Assembly (NCBI GenBank): GCA_020445745.1
Contig: JAGRGB010000101.1
Coordinates: 1 to 64,000, forward strand
Length of the DNA stretch: 64,000 bases
From: Rhodocyclaceae bacterium
GTDB lineage: Bacteria > Pseudomonadota > Gammaproteobacteria > Burkholderiales > Rhodocyclaceae
Direction: 5' to 3'
Shown here: positions 31,613-39,332 of the stretch, in pieces
Layout: every line of letters begins with the position of its first letter
Numbering within the stretch: the stretch's first letter is position 1
Position numbers and translations under genes: made by a program
Notes under the pieces: generated by a model
What the model was told of the DNA's origin: nothing
The model's database searches: none
What the model saw: only the letters and a program-made list of their open reading frames with translations

Positions 31613-32391
31613 AGCTTGTTTCAGCACGAATCGCCGTCGCGCTGGCCGCTGTATTCGGCACCACTGCAGCGGTTGCCGCCAACACGATCGTCACCGTCAA
31701 TGGCGAGGCCATCCCGCAGGCCCGCGCCGACGCGCTGCTCGCCGAACAGAAGGCGCAGGGCCAGCCGGACAGCCCGCAGTTGCAGAGCGCCGTCAAGGAG
31801 GAGCTGGTCCGTCGCGAGGTGATGGCCCAGGAGGCGCGCAAGGCCGGCCTGGACAAGAAGGCCAACGTCCAGGCGCAGATGGAGCTCGCGAAGCAGGCGA
31901 TCCTGATCCGCGCCTACATCCAGGATTTCGTCGCCAACAACCCGGTCACCGACGAAGCGGTGCGCAACGCCTACGACGAGATCAAGGGGCGTGCCGGCGA
32001 CAAGGAGTACAAGGTCCGCCACATCCTGGTGGCGAGCGAGGACGAGGCCAAGGCGATCATCACCAAGCTGCAGACCGGCGAGAAATTCGAGGATCTCGCC
32101 GCGCAGTCCACCGATCCCGGCAGCAAGGGCAAGGGCGGCGACCTCGGCTGGTCGAACCCGGGGATGTTCGTCAAGCCATTCTCCGACGCGATGGTCAAGC
32201 TCGACAAGGGCAAGTTCACCGGGGTGCCGGTCAAGTCCGACTTCGGCTACCACGTGATCCGTCTCGACGACGTGCGCGACCTCACGGCGCCGCCATTCGA
32301 CGAGGTCAAGGGACAGCTCGCGCAGCGCATCCAGCAGCAGCAGGTCGAGCGCCACATGCTCGAACTGCGCAGCAAGGCCAAGGTCGAGTAG
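31609..32391 (+). CDS. Parvulin-type peptidyl-prolyl isomerase (periplasmic, PpiC/SurA-like)
   Basis: 260 residues. A cleavable signal peptide spans residues 1-24 (VALAAVFGTTAAVAA). A helical N-terminal chaperone region (about 30-130) is followed by a rotamase domain with VRHILVAS, GGDLGWSNPGMFVKPFSDAM and FGYHVIRLDDV. It would assist folding of periplasmic or outer-membrane proteins. Fourth gene of the yciB operon; a strong terminator hairpin follows 20 bp after the stop. Confidence 0.94.
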   Translation: MKLVSARIAVALAAVFGTTAAVAANTIVTVNGEAIPQARADALLAEQKAQGQPDSPQLQSAVKEELVRREVMAQEARKAGLDKKANVQAQMELAKQAILIRAYIQDFVANNPVTDEAVRNAYDEIKGRAGDKEYKVRHILVASEDEAKAIITKLQTGEKFEDLAAQSTDPGSKGKGGDLGWSNPGMFVKPFSDAMVKLDKGKFTGVPVKSDFGYHVIRLDDVRDLTAPPFDEVKGQLAQRIQQQQVERHMLELRSKAKVE

Positions 32392-32411
32392 GCGACGCCG
32401 GAGGCATGACG

Positions 32412-32441
32412 GAAGACGGGGGCCGGCAGGCCCCCGTCTTC
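32412..32441. terminator. 13-bp hairpin between parvulin and acyl-CoA dehydrogenase genes
   Basis: A perfect inverted repeat GAAGACGGGGGCC / GGCCCCCGTCTTC with a 4-nt loop, ending in CTTCG. It lies between two convergent genes, so it probably terminates both. Confidence 0.75.
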
Positions 32442-32463
32442 GTCGACCCGGCAGGCGCGCCGC

Positions 32464-34257
32464 TCAGAACTGGGCCTCGTCGAGGGCCAGCGCGGCCTCG
32501 GCGCCCGCCGTCACGGCGTGGGCGAGTCCGCCGGCCTCGGACAACACGTGATCGGCGTAGAAGCGGGCCGTGATCACCTTGGCGCGGTAGAAATCGGCAT
32601 CCCCTGCGCCGTCGGCCAGTCGCTGGCTGGCGATCCGCGCGGCCCGGGCCATCTGCCAGCCACCGGCGACGATGCCGAGCAGCTTCAGGAACGGCACCGC
32701 GCCGACGTGCACCGACTTCACGGCGCTGCCGTAGTTGCCGACGATGTAGCCGACCGCCGCATCGACCGCATCGACGCCTCCGGCCAGCGCCTTGCCGATC
32801 GCCTTCAGCGATTCGTCACCGCGTGCCAGCGCGCCGGCCGCATCGCGCATCTCGGCGATCAGCGCCCGCACCGCGTTGCCGCCGTCGCGGGCGATCTTGC
32901 GGCCGATCAGGTCGTTCGCCTGGATCGCCGTGGTGCCTTCGTAGATCGTCGTGATGCGGGCGTCGCGCAGGTGCTGGGCGGCGCCGGTCTCCTCGATGAA
33001 GCCCATGCCGCCATGGACCTGGACGCCGATCGAGGCGATCTCGATCGAGCTCTCGGTGCTCCAGCCCTTGACCACCGGGATCAGCAGATCGACGAAGGCC
33101 TGCGACGCCGCGCGGGTGGCCTCGTCAGGATGCAGATGGGCCTTGTCGTTGGCCGCCGCGACGACGTAGGCCAGCGCTCGCATCGCCTCGGTGCGGGATT
33201 TCATCGACAGCAGCATGCGGCGCACGTCCGGGTGATGGATGATGCTGACCTTACCGCCGCCGCGCACGCCCAGCTCGGTGCCCTGGACGCGCTCGCGGGC
33301 GTATTCGACGGCCTGCTGGTAGGCTCGTTCGGCCAGCGCGACGCCCTCCATGCCGACCGCGAAACGCGCCTCGTTCATCATGATGAACATGTACTCGAGG
33401 CCGCGGTTGGGCTCACCGACGAGGTAGCCGACGGCGCCGCCGTTGTCGCCGAATGCCAGCACGCAGGTCGGACTGGCGTGAATGCCGAGCTTGTGCTCGA
33501 TCGACACGCAATGGACGTCATTGCGCTTGTCCGGTGCGCCGTTCGCGTCGAGCAGGAACTTCGGCACCACGAACAGCGAGATGCCCTTGACGCCTTCGGG
33601 CGCATCCGGCAGGCGGGCCAGCACCAGATGGATGATGTTGTCGGTCAGGTCGTGTTCGCCGTAGGTGATGAAGATCTTCTGGCCGAAGACCTTGTAGCTG
33701 CCATCCGCCTGGGGCTCGGCGCGGGAGCGGACCGCGGCCAGGTCCGAACCCGCCTGGGGCTCGGTCAGGTTCATCGTGCCGGTCCATTCACCGCTGACCA
33801 TCTTCGGCAGGTAGGCGGCCTTGAGTTCGTCCGAGCCGCGCAGCAGCAGCGCCTCGATGGCGCCGTTGGTCAGCATCGGACACAGCGAGAAGGCCATGTT
33901 GGCGGCCTTCCACATCTCGATGACCGCGGTGTTGACCAGCTTGGGCAATCCCTGGCCGCCGAATTCCGGCTCGGCCGCGAGCGCCGTCCAGCCGGCCTCG
34001 ATGAACTGCTGGTAAGCCTCCTTCCAGCCCGGCGCGGTGGTCACCTCGCCGTCCTGCCACTTGGCGCCTTCCTGGTCGCCGGTCCAGTTCAGCGGTGCCA
34101 GTACGCCGGAGGCGAACTTGCCGGCCTCCTCGAGAATCGCATCGACCAGGTCCTCGCTGGCCTCCTCGCAGCCGGGCAGCGCCGCGATCTGATCGAGGCC
34201 GGCCAATTCCTTCAGCACGAACTGCATGTCGCGAACGGGTGCGTTGTAGCTACTCAT
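32464..34257 (-). CDS. Acyl-CoA dehydrogenase (long form, DmdC/FadE-like)
   Basis: 597 residues, longer than the ~380-residue short-chain enzymes, with a C-terminal extension seen in DmdC-like members. FAD-dependent desaturation of acyl-CoA. Motifs include MNLTEPQAGSDLAAV (substrate/FAD region), QVHGGMGFIEE and IYEGTTAIQANDLIGRK; the Glu in YEGT matches the catalytic base position of MCAD. The substrate chain length cannot be told from sequence. Electrons would pass to the EtfAB pair encoded just upstream in the same direction. ATG at 34257 overlaps the CbiM-like stop by 8 bp. Confidence 0.93.
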   Translation of the reverse strand: MSSYNAPVRDMQFVLKELAGLDQIAALPGCEEASEDLVDAILEEAGKFASGVLAPLNWTGDQEGAKWQDGEVTTAPGWKEAYQQFIEAGWTALAAEPEFGGQGLPKLVNTAVIEMWKAANMAFSLCPMLTNGAIEALLLRGSDELKAAYLPKMVSGEWTGTMNLTEPQAGSDLAAVRSRAEPQADGSYKVFGQKIFITYGEHDLTDNIIHLVLARLPDAPEGVKGISLFVVPKFLLDANGAPDKRNDVHCVSIEHKLGIHASPTCVLAFGDNGGAVGYLVGEPNRGLEYMFIMMNEARFAVGMEGVALAERAYQQAVEYARERVQGTELGVRGGGKVSIIHHPDVRRMLLSMKSRTEAMRALAYVVAAANDKAHLHPDEATRAASQAFVDLLIPVVKGWSTESSIEIASIGVQVHGGMGFIEETGAAQHLRDARITTIYEGTTAIQANDLIGRKIARDGGNAVRALIAEMRDAAGALARGDESLKAIGKALAGGVDAVDAAVGYIVGNYGSAVKSVHVGAVPFLKLLGIVAGGWQMARAARIASQRLADGAGDADFYRAKVITARFYADHVLSEAGGLAHAVTAGAEAALALDEAQF

Positions 34258-34969
34258 TCCCTTTCTCTCCAGTGTTGTCCCGGTTCCTGCCTGGCGGCGG
34301 ACCGGGTGAATCATTCAGATATCGCTTGTCGTCGAAACTCTCGACCCAGGCCGGCCGGAACACCACCATCAGGGTCATCGCCATGCCGCTCATCCAGGCT
34401 TCCGAGGAGGCCAGCAACAGGAAGAAGGGCAAGTATTCCTCGAGCAGCAGCTCGCTCGGGTAGGCACCGGCAAGCGTCAGCACGGTGGTCGCCGCGATGC
34501 CGACCAGGAACACGCCGACACCCGAACCGGCAAAGGCCTGCACGAAGATGTAGATGAAATAGTTGGCGGGCAGGTAACGCTCCGCAAGCTGCCTGACGCG
34601 CGTCGCGAGCAGCACCGGGATGGCGCCCATGATCAGCAGGTTCAGCCCCAGGGCGGACCATTGGATGGAACCGTTGATCGCGCTCGCGACGATCACCACT
34701 GCGAGCGCGATCAAGGCCAGCGGGGCGCCGAACATCAGGGTCGCCACGCCCGCGCCCAGCAGGTGCAGGTTGAGACCTTCGCGCACCCCGGCGTTCAGCG
34801 CCCACAGCAGCATCAGCACGACGATCGCACCGAGCCAGGCGTTGAAGCGCACCGAATCGCGCAGCCGCCGCCACGGCGCACGGTACGCCGCGCCCGCCAC
34901 CACGACGGACGCGACGCAAGCCGACAGCCACAGCCACGCCGACGGAAACAGCAGGCCGGAAAGATCCAC
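34250..34969 (-). CDS. CbiM-like membrane protein (energy-coupling-factor permease family)
   Basis: 239 residues with about six to seven hydrophobic segments. The segment [22 protein letters not shown] resembles the CbiM/NikM membrane signature, with a histidine that binds metal in true CbiM proteins. I see no N-terminal Met-His metal-binding start typical of CbiM. No ECF ATPase or T component is nearby. Substrate unknown; cobalt or nickel is only suggested by family. It sits between etfA and the acyl-CoA dehydrogenase, 12 bp from etfA and overlapping the dehydrogenase start by 8 bp, so it is part of the same transcript. Confidence 0.72.
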   Translation of the reverse strand: MDLSGLLFPSAWLWLSACVASVVVAGAAYRAPWRRLRDSVRFNAWLGAIVVLMLLWALNAGVREGLNLHLLGAGVATLMFGAPLALIALAVVIVASAINGSIQWSALGLNLLIMGAIPVLLATRVRQLAERYLPANYFIYIFVQAFAGSGVGVFLVGIAATTVLTLAGAYPSELLLEEYLPFFLLLASSEAWMSGMAMTLMVVFRPAWVESFDDKRYLNDSPGPPPGRNRDNTGEKGNE

Positions 34970-34981
34970 CCACCCGCCGGA

Positions 34982-35911
34982 TCAGAGTGATTTGGTCAGT
35001 TCCGGCACCGCATCGAACAGATCGGCCGCGAGGCCATAGTCGGCGACCTGGAAGATCGGCGCCTCGGGATCCTTGTTGATCGCGACGATCACCTTGGAAT
35101 CCTTCATGCCGGCCAGGTGCTGGATGGCGCCCGAGATACCGACCGCGATGTAGAGCTGCGGCGCGACGATCTTGCCGGTCTGCCCGACCTGGTAGTCATT
35201 GGGCACGAAGCCGGCGTCCACCGCGGCACGGCTGGCACCGAGCGCCGCACCCAGCTTGTCGGCCAGCGGCTCCAGCAACTCATGGTAGTTCTCGCCGGAA
35301 CCCAGGCCGCGACCGCCCGAGACGATGGTCGAGGCGGCACCCAGTTCCGGGCGGGCGCTCTTCGTGAGTTCACGACCGACCAGCCGCGACACGCCCAGGT
35401 CCGGCCCGGCCTCGACCGCCTCGACGGCAGCCGAACCGCCCTGCCCGGCCGGCTCGAACGCCGTCGTGCGCACCGTCACGACCTTGATCGGATCGGCGCT
35501 CTTGACCGTTGCCAGGGCATTGCCGGCGTAGATCGGCCGGACGAAGGCGTCGGCGCCATCGACCGCCACGATGTCGGAAATCTGGGAGACGTCGAGCAGC
35601 GCGGCGACGCGGGGAAGCATGTTCTTGCCGCCGGTCGTGGCCGGCGCCAGGATGTGGCTGTAATCCCGGGCGCGGGCCGCCACCAGCGCGGCGACGTTCT
35701 CGGCCAGCTGATCGGCGTACTGCGGCGCGTCGGCCACCAGCACCTTGGCCACGCCGGCGACCGCAGCGGCCTCGCTCGATACCGCGCCGCAGCCCGCGCC
35801 TGCCACCAGCACGTGGATGTCGCCGCCGATCGCGGCAGCCGCGGCGACGGTGTTCAGGGTCGCGGCCTTCAGGCTCGCGTTGTCGTGTTCTGCGATAACC
35901 AGGATTGCCAT
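34982..35911 (-). CDS. etfA: Electron transfer flavoprotein alpha subunit
   Basis: 309 residues, standard length. N-terminal domain opens with [13 protein letters not shown]. The FAD-binding C-terminal domain has [34 protein letters not shown], and [15 protein letters not shown] with [19 protein letters not shown]. It forms a heterodimer with EtfB and passes electrons from acyl-CoA dehydrogenases to ETF:quinone oxidoreductase. One base separates it from etfB. Confidence 0.97.
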   Translation of the reverse strand: MAILVIAEHDNASLKAATLNTVAAAAAIGGDIHVLVAGAGCGAVSSEAAAVAGVAKVLVADAPQYADQLAENVAALVAARARDYSHILAPATTGGKNMLPRVAALLDVSQISDIVAVDGADAFVRPIYAGNALATVKSADPIKVVTVRTTAFEPAGQGGSAAVEAVEAGPDLGVSRLVGRELTKSARPELGAASTIVSGGRGLGSGENYHELLEPLADKLGAALGASRAAVDAGFVPNDYQVGQTGKIVAPQLYIAVGISGAIQHLAGMKDSKVIVAINKDPEAPIFQVADYGLAADLFDAVPELTKSL

Positions 35912-35912
35912 G

Positions 35913-36662
35913 TCAGATCACCTTCGCTTCGTTCTTGAGCTTGTCGACCAGTTGCGCGACGTCGGCCACCATCACGCCGGCGCTGCGCTTCGGCGGCTCG
36001 GCGACCTTCAGTGTCTGCAGCCGCGGCGCGACATCGACACCGAGCGCCTCGGGAGTGACGGTCTCGAGGGGCTTCTTCTTGGCCTTCATGATGTTCGGCA
36101 GGGTCGCATAGCGCGGCTCGTTGAGTCGCAGGTCGGTGGTGACCACCGCCGGCAGCTTGATCTCGATGGTCTCGAGACCGCCATCGATCTCGCGGGTGAC
36201 GTTGGCCTTTTCGCCGCTGACCGCAACCTTCGACGCATAGGTAGCCTGCGCCCAGTTCATCATCGCCGCCAGCATCTGGCCGGTCTGTCCGGCATCGTCG
36301 TCGATCGCCTGCTTGCCGAGCAGCACCAGGCCCGGGCCTTCCTTGTCGCACAGCGCCTTCAGCAGCTTGGCCACCGCCAGCGGCTGCAATTCGGCGTCGG
36401 TGGTGACCAGGACGCCGCGATCGGCACCGATCGCCATCGCCGTGCGGATCGTCTCCTGGCAGGCCTGGACGCCGCAGGAAACCGCGATCACCTCGCTCGC
36501 GACGCCGGCCTCGCGCAGCCTCACCGCCTCTTCCACGGCGATCTCGTCGAACGGGTTCATGCTCATCTTGACATTGGCGACGTCCACGCCGGTGCCGTCA
36601 GCCTTGACGCGCACCTTGACGTTGTAATCGACGACGCGCTTTACGGGTACAAGAATCTTCAA
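35913..36662 (-). CDS. etfB: Electron transfer flavoprotein beta subunit
   Basis: 249 residues, standard. Starts [17 protein letters not shown]. The AMP-binding region [18 protein letters not shown] and the signature [23 protein letters not shown] are visible. Partner of EtfA. First gene of etfB-etfA-(CbiM-like)-acyl-CoA dehydrogenase. It is divergent from a TetR-family gene across 172 bp that contain iterated GTAYGG boxes, the likely control site. Confidence 0.97.
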   Translation of the reverse strand: MKILVPVKRVVDYNVKVRVKADGTGVDVANVKMSMNPFDEIAVEEAVRLREAGVASEVIAVSCGVQACQETIRTAMAIGADRGVLVTTDAELQPLAVAKLLKALCDKEGPGLVLLGKQAIDDDAGQTGQMLAAMMNWAQATYASKVAVSGEKANVTREIDGGLETIEIKLPAVVTTDLRLNEPRYATLPNIMKAKKKPLETVTPEALGVDVAPRLQTLKVAEPPKRSAGVMVADVAQLVDKLKNEAKVI

Positions 36663-36769
36663 AGCAGCGCTCCTCCAGTTGGTGGGTGGGTGTCTCCGAT
36701 CCGGATACGGTTGTCCGCGGTCATTATGTCACCAGGGCCGGGCTGCGGCACGGCGATACGAACCGCGCT

Positions 36770-36807
36770 CCATACCAGACAGTATGGTAGCGTACGGTAG
36801 CGTATGG
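36770..36807. promoter_or_regulatory. Inverted repeat and GTAYGG boxes between etfB and tetR (candidate operator)
   Basis: CCATAC (36770-36775) and GTATGG (36782-36787) form a 6-bp inverted repeat with a 6-nt spacer. Two more copies follow at 10-bp steps: TAGCGTACGG (36788-36797) and TAGCGTATGG (36798-36807). The 10-bp period puts the boxes on one helix face. The position between divergent etfB and tetR genes, close to the tetR start, makes it a candidate TetR binding site. Confidence 0.6.
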
Positions 36808-36834
36808 ATACGTTTTGTGTCAATACTTCTGCGT

Positions 36835-37416
36835 ATGGAAAATGCGCCACACAAGTCCCGCAGCCAGCTCGACCGTGCGGCATGGATCGAGCAGGCCTTC
36901 GACGTTCTCGCCCAGGACGGCGTCGCCGGCCTGCGGGTCGAGGTACTCGCCAAGAAGCTGAAAGTCACCAAGGGCAGTTTCTACTGGCACTTCAAGGACC
37001 GCCAGGATCTGCTCGACGGCGTGCTGGAAGCCTGGCGAGACAGCCGCATTCGCGACATCGCCAAGCAGACCCGCGCGCGCCCCGGCGAGGAGCTGCAGCA
37101 GCTCTACCACGTGATCGACGTCTACAGCGCCAGCCGCAACCGCAAGGGCATGCTGATCGAGCTGGCGGTGCGGGAATGGGCCAAGCGCGACAGCGCGGTC
37201 GCCGACGTCGTCCGCGAGGTCGACTCCAAGCGCCTCGAACACGCGCGCAACCTGTTCGTCGCGTGCGGCGCCACGACGCGCGAAGCCACCAGCCGCTGCA
37301 TCCTGCTCTACGCCTACGTATTCGGAATTTCCCTGATGATCTGCGAGGGTTTCAGTGACGATGTCGATGCGCTGAAGGCCGACATCGCCGATCTGATCGC
37401 GAAGGCCAGGGATTGA
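36835..37416 (+). CDS. TetR/AcrR family transcriptional regulator
   Basis: 193 residues. The N-terminal helix-turn-helix reads FDVLAQDGVAGLRVEVLAKKLKVTKGSFYWHFKDRQDLL (about residues 20-58). The C-terminal ligand domain is not assigned to a specific effector. Divergent from etfBA and thus likely controls the fatty-acid oxidation operon and itself; acyl-CoA would be a reasonable ligand but this is inference. ATG at 36835 chosen; a GTG at 36817 would add six residues. Confidence 0.88.
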   Translation: MENAPHKSRSQLDRAAWIEQAFDVLAQDGVAGLRVEVLAKKLKVTKGSFYWHFKDRQDLLDGVLEAWRDSRIRDIAKQTRARPGEELQQLYHVIDVYSASRNRKGMLIELAVREWAKRDSAVADVVREVDSKRLEHARNLFVACGATTREATSRCILLYAYVFGISLMICEGFSDDVDALKADIADLIAKARD

Positions 37417-37593
37417 CCGGCGCCGCGCCGGCCTCCGGCGCACCCGCGACATCCGCCGCGTCCTGCGCCACCGGGCGGGCATCCCGGGCCCGCCACCTGC
37501 GGCCGGTCGTCGACGAACGGAGGTCGCCGCCGCTGTTCGGGCCGGCCCGACCGGACTCCACCGCACGTAGCCGATCCGCAACCGGCGGCCCGA

Positions 37594-37815
37594 TCACCCG
37601 GCGCAGCATCCTCCCCGCCCGTGCATCTGCACGGGCGGGCAAGGCACGCTCCCGTAGCTGCAGAACACGCAGCAGTCCCCCGGCGCCGGCCTCAGCAAGG
37701 CGTGGCAACCCTCGCATTCGTAGAACCACAGGCACATGTCGGTGGGCATCGTCTCCACCTTCGCGTGACCGCAAAGCGGACAGGTGAGGACCGACTCGCG
37801 GACGATCTCGCTCAT
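37594..37815 (-). CDS. GDCCVxC-domain small cysteine-rich protein
   Basis: 73 residues containing two CxxC pairs (TCPLCGHAKV and CEGCHALL) and then the family-naming motif GDCCVFCSYG, followed by a CC near the C-terminus. The family is annotated as GDCCVxC domain (seleno)proteins because some members carry selenocysteine; here all positions are cysteine. A thiol-redox or metal-binding role is plausible but unproven. ATG at 37815 preceded by CGGAGGAAAGC. The 177 bp downstream to tetR hold no gene. Confidence 0.8.
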   Translation of the reverse strand: MSEIVRESVLTCPLCGHAKVETMPTDMCLWFYECEGCHALLRPAPGDCCVFCSYGSVPCPPVQMHGRGGCCAG

Positions 37816-38216
37816 GCTTTCCTCCGGCTACGGTCTGGCGACCGCCGTCAGCGCGCGCATCCGCGCCACCACTGCGGTGATTCGCGCAGCGGCGTCCACG
37901 GCTGCGCGCATTTGCCGAATCGCCGTGGCCATGCCGCGATGATAGCCGCCGAGTTGCCTCACCGCGGGCTATCGACGCCAGGCGGTGGCGCGTCATCCAG
38001 GCACCGGGTTTGCGGCAAATTCGCGGGCACGCCATCCTGCGGACCCTGGCGGAAGCACCACCCGGCCAGGGGATCATCGGCGTGCGCCGCCACGGCCCGG
38101 CCACACTTGCTCATCGCGTGAAATAATTCACGATGCCATGCAGGCGGCGTATTCCCCGGAATCTTCGCCGCAGTGCAGACTGATGTCGCCTTGTGTCCCA
38201 GCGAAGGGGGTTGGCG
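37816..38216. other. Intergenic region with a palindrome upstream of the TIR gene
   Basis: A 401-bp stretch between divergent genes without a convincing gene. It contains the near-palindrome CGTGAA-ATAA-TTCACG at 38117-38132, about 85 bp before the TIR gene start, which could be an operator. A 34-codon frame on the minus strand (37828-37932) is noted but not called. Confidence 0.45.
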
Positions 38217-39119
38217 TTGACAGTTTTCATTTGCTGGTCCTCCGACGCATCGAGATCGGTTGCCGTGGCGCTCAGATCGTTTCTGTTCCGGGTCAATCAG
38301 GACTGGAAGCCGTGGGTATCCCAGACCGACATCCGCGCCGGCACGGCATGGCGGGACGAACTCCGATCGGCGCTGAAGGCCTCGTCGTTCGGCATCGTGT
38401 GCGCGGATCAATTCTCGCTGCAAAGCCCATGGGTGCATTTCGAGGCTGGCGCACTCAGCGCATCGATCAGCGGCGGGATGATCTGCCCCTATCTGATCGA
38501 CAGCGCCTCGAAACAGGATTTGAGCGGTGGCCCCCTTGCGGAATTCCAAAGTGTCGAAGCCACGAGGCACGGCACCGGTGAACTGCTGCGATCGATACAG
38601 CTCGCCTTTGCCGGGATCGCGATCCCGGAAAGAGACCTTCAGTTGCGCGCCGATGACGCATGGCCCGCGCTGCACGACGCAATAAACGCCGCCATATCGG
38701 ACAACGCCGTGCGGCCTTCCAGGCCGAGATACAACTGCCTGGACATCGATGGCTTCAAATCCCTGCTGGACATGCATCTGACTGCCACGATGGGACGCCT
38801 GACCTTCATCCTGGACCAGGCACTGCAGAGATCGGACAAGCAGCCGATCAAGAAGTTGATGCGGGAAGTGGAGTGCAACATCCGGACCGAGATCATTCGC
38901 CGCAGAAGCCATCTGTCACGCTTCTACCTCGACGGCGCCGGGCGTGTGGTCGACATACTCGACAAGAGTCTCGCGATCAACGACATCCCGGCAAAATTGA
39001 AGAAAGCGCGCAAGATGGTGATGGAGGCACCCGACAAGAGGCGGATGATCTATACGCTCATATTGGACGAACAGGCTCGCCTCGAGAACAACCTGAAGGA
39101 ACTCCTCAAGGGTTTCTAG
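38217..39119 (+). CDS. TIR-domain protein
   Basis: About 300 residues. The N-terminal ~140 residues form a bacterial TIR domain: VFICWSSDASRSVAVALRSFL, then PWVSQTDIRAGTAWRDEL, then SSFGIVCADQFSLQSPWVHFEAGALS. The Glu in FEAGAL matches the catalytic glutamate of TIR NADases. The C-terminal half (about 150-300) is helical, with no fold I recognise; it may sense a trigger or mediate oligomerisation. TIR proteins of this type often act in antiphage defence by depleting NAD, but no partner gene lies beside it. I chose the TTG at 38217 because AGGGGG lies 6 bases upstream and relatives start MxVFISWS; a GTG at 38193 would add eight residues. Confidence 0.8.
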   Translation: MTVFICWSSDASRSVAVALRSFLFRVNQDWKPWVSQTDIRAGTAWRDELRSALKASSFGIVCADQFSLQSPWVHFEAGALSASISGGMICPYLIDSASKQDLSGGPLAEFQSVEATRHGTGELLRSIQLAFAGIAIPERDLQLRADDAWPALHDAINAAISDNAVRPSRPRYNCLDIDGFKSLLDMHLTATMGRLTFILDQALQRSDKQPIKKLMREVECNIRTEIIRRRSHLSRFYLDGAGRVVDILDKSLAINDIPAKLKKARKMVMEAPDKRRMIYTLILDEQARLENNLKELLKGF

Positions 39120-39269
39120 CGCGCCATTGCCGAGTCGGCACCCGCGGGCACGTCGGCCGCAAGGTCGCCCAGCTGCCGATGACGATACCCGTTCCTGGCC
39201 GGACAGCGCGCCGTGCCGGTGACGGTGTCGGCTGCCTGCCGGCGGCCAAGTCGGCTCGCCTTCGACGCA

Positions 39270-39303
39270 CATCTCCCGCGCCCGATCCGGAGCGCGGGAG
39301 ATG
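39270..39303. terminator. 12-bp hairpin between the TIR and peroxidase genes
   Basis: A perfect inverted repeat CATCTCCCGCGC / GCGCGGGAGATG with a 10-nt loop, lying between two convergent genes. Likely terminates one or both. The rest of 39120-39332 shows nothing else. Confidence 0.65.
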
Positions 39304-39332
39304 CACGGCCCGACGGAGCCGGTCACGCCGAA

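Noticed and set aside
37828..37932. A 34-codon frame upstream of the GDCCVxC gene
   Set aside because: No convincing ribosome binding site and no homologue recalled; too short to support.
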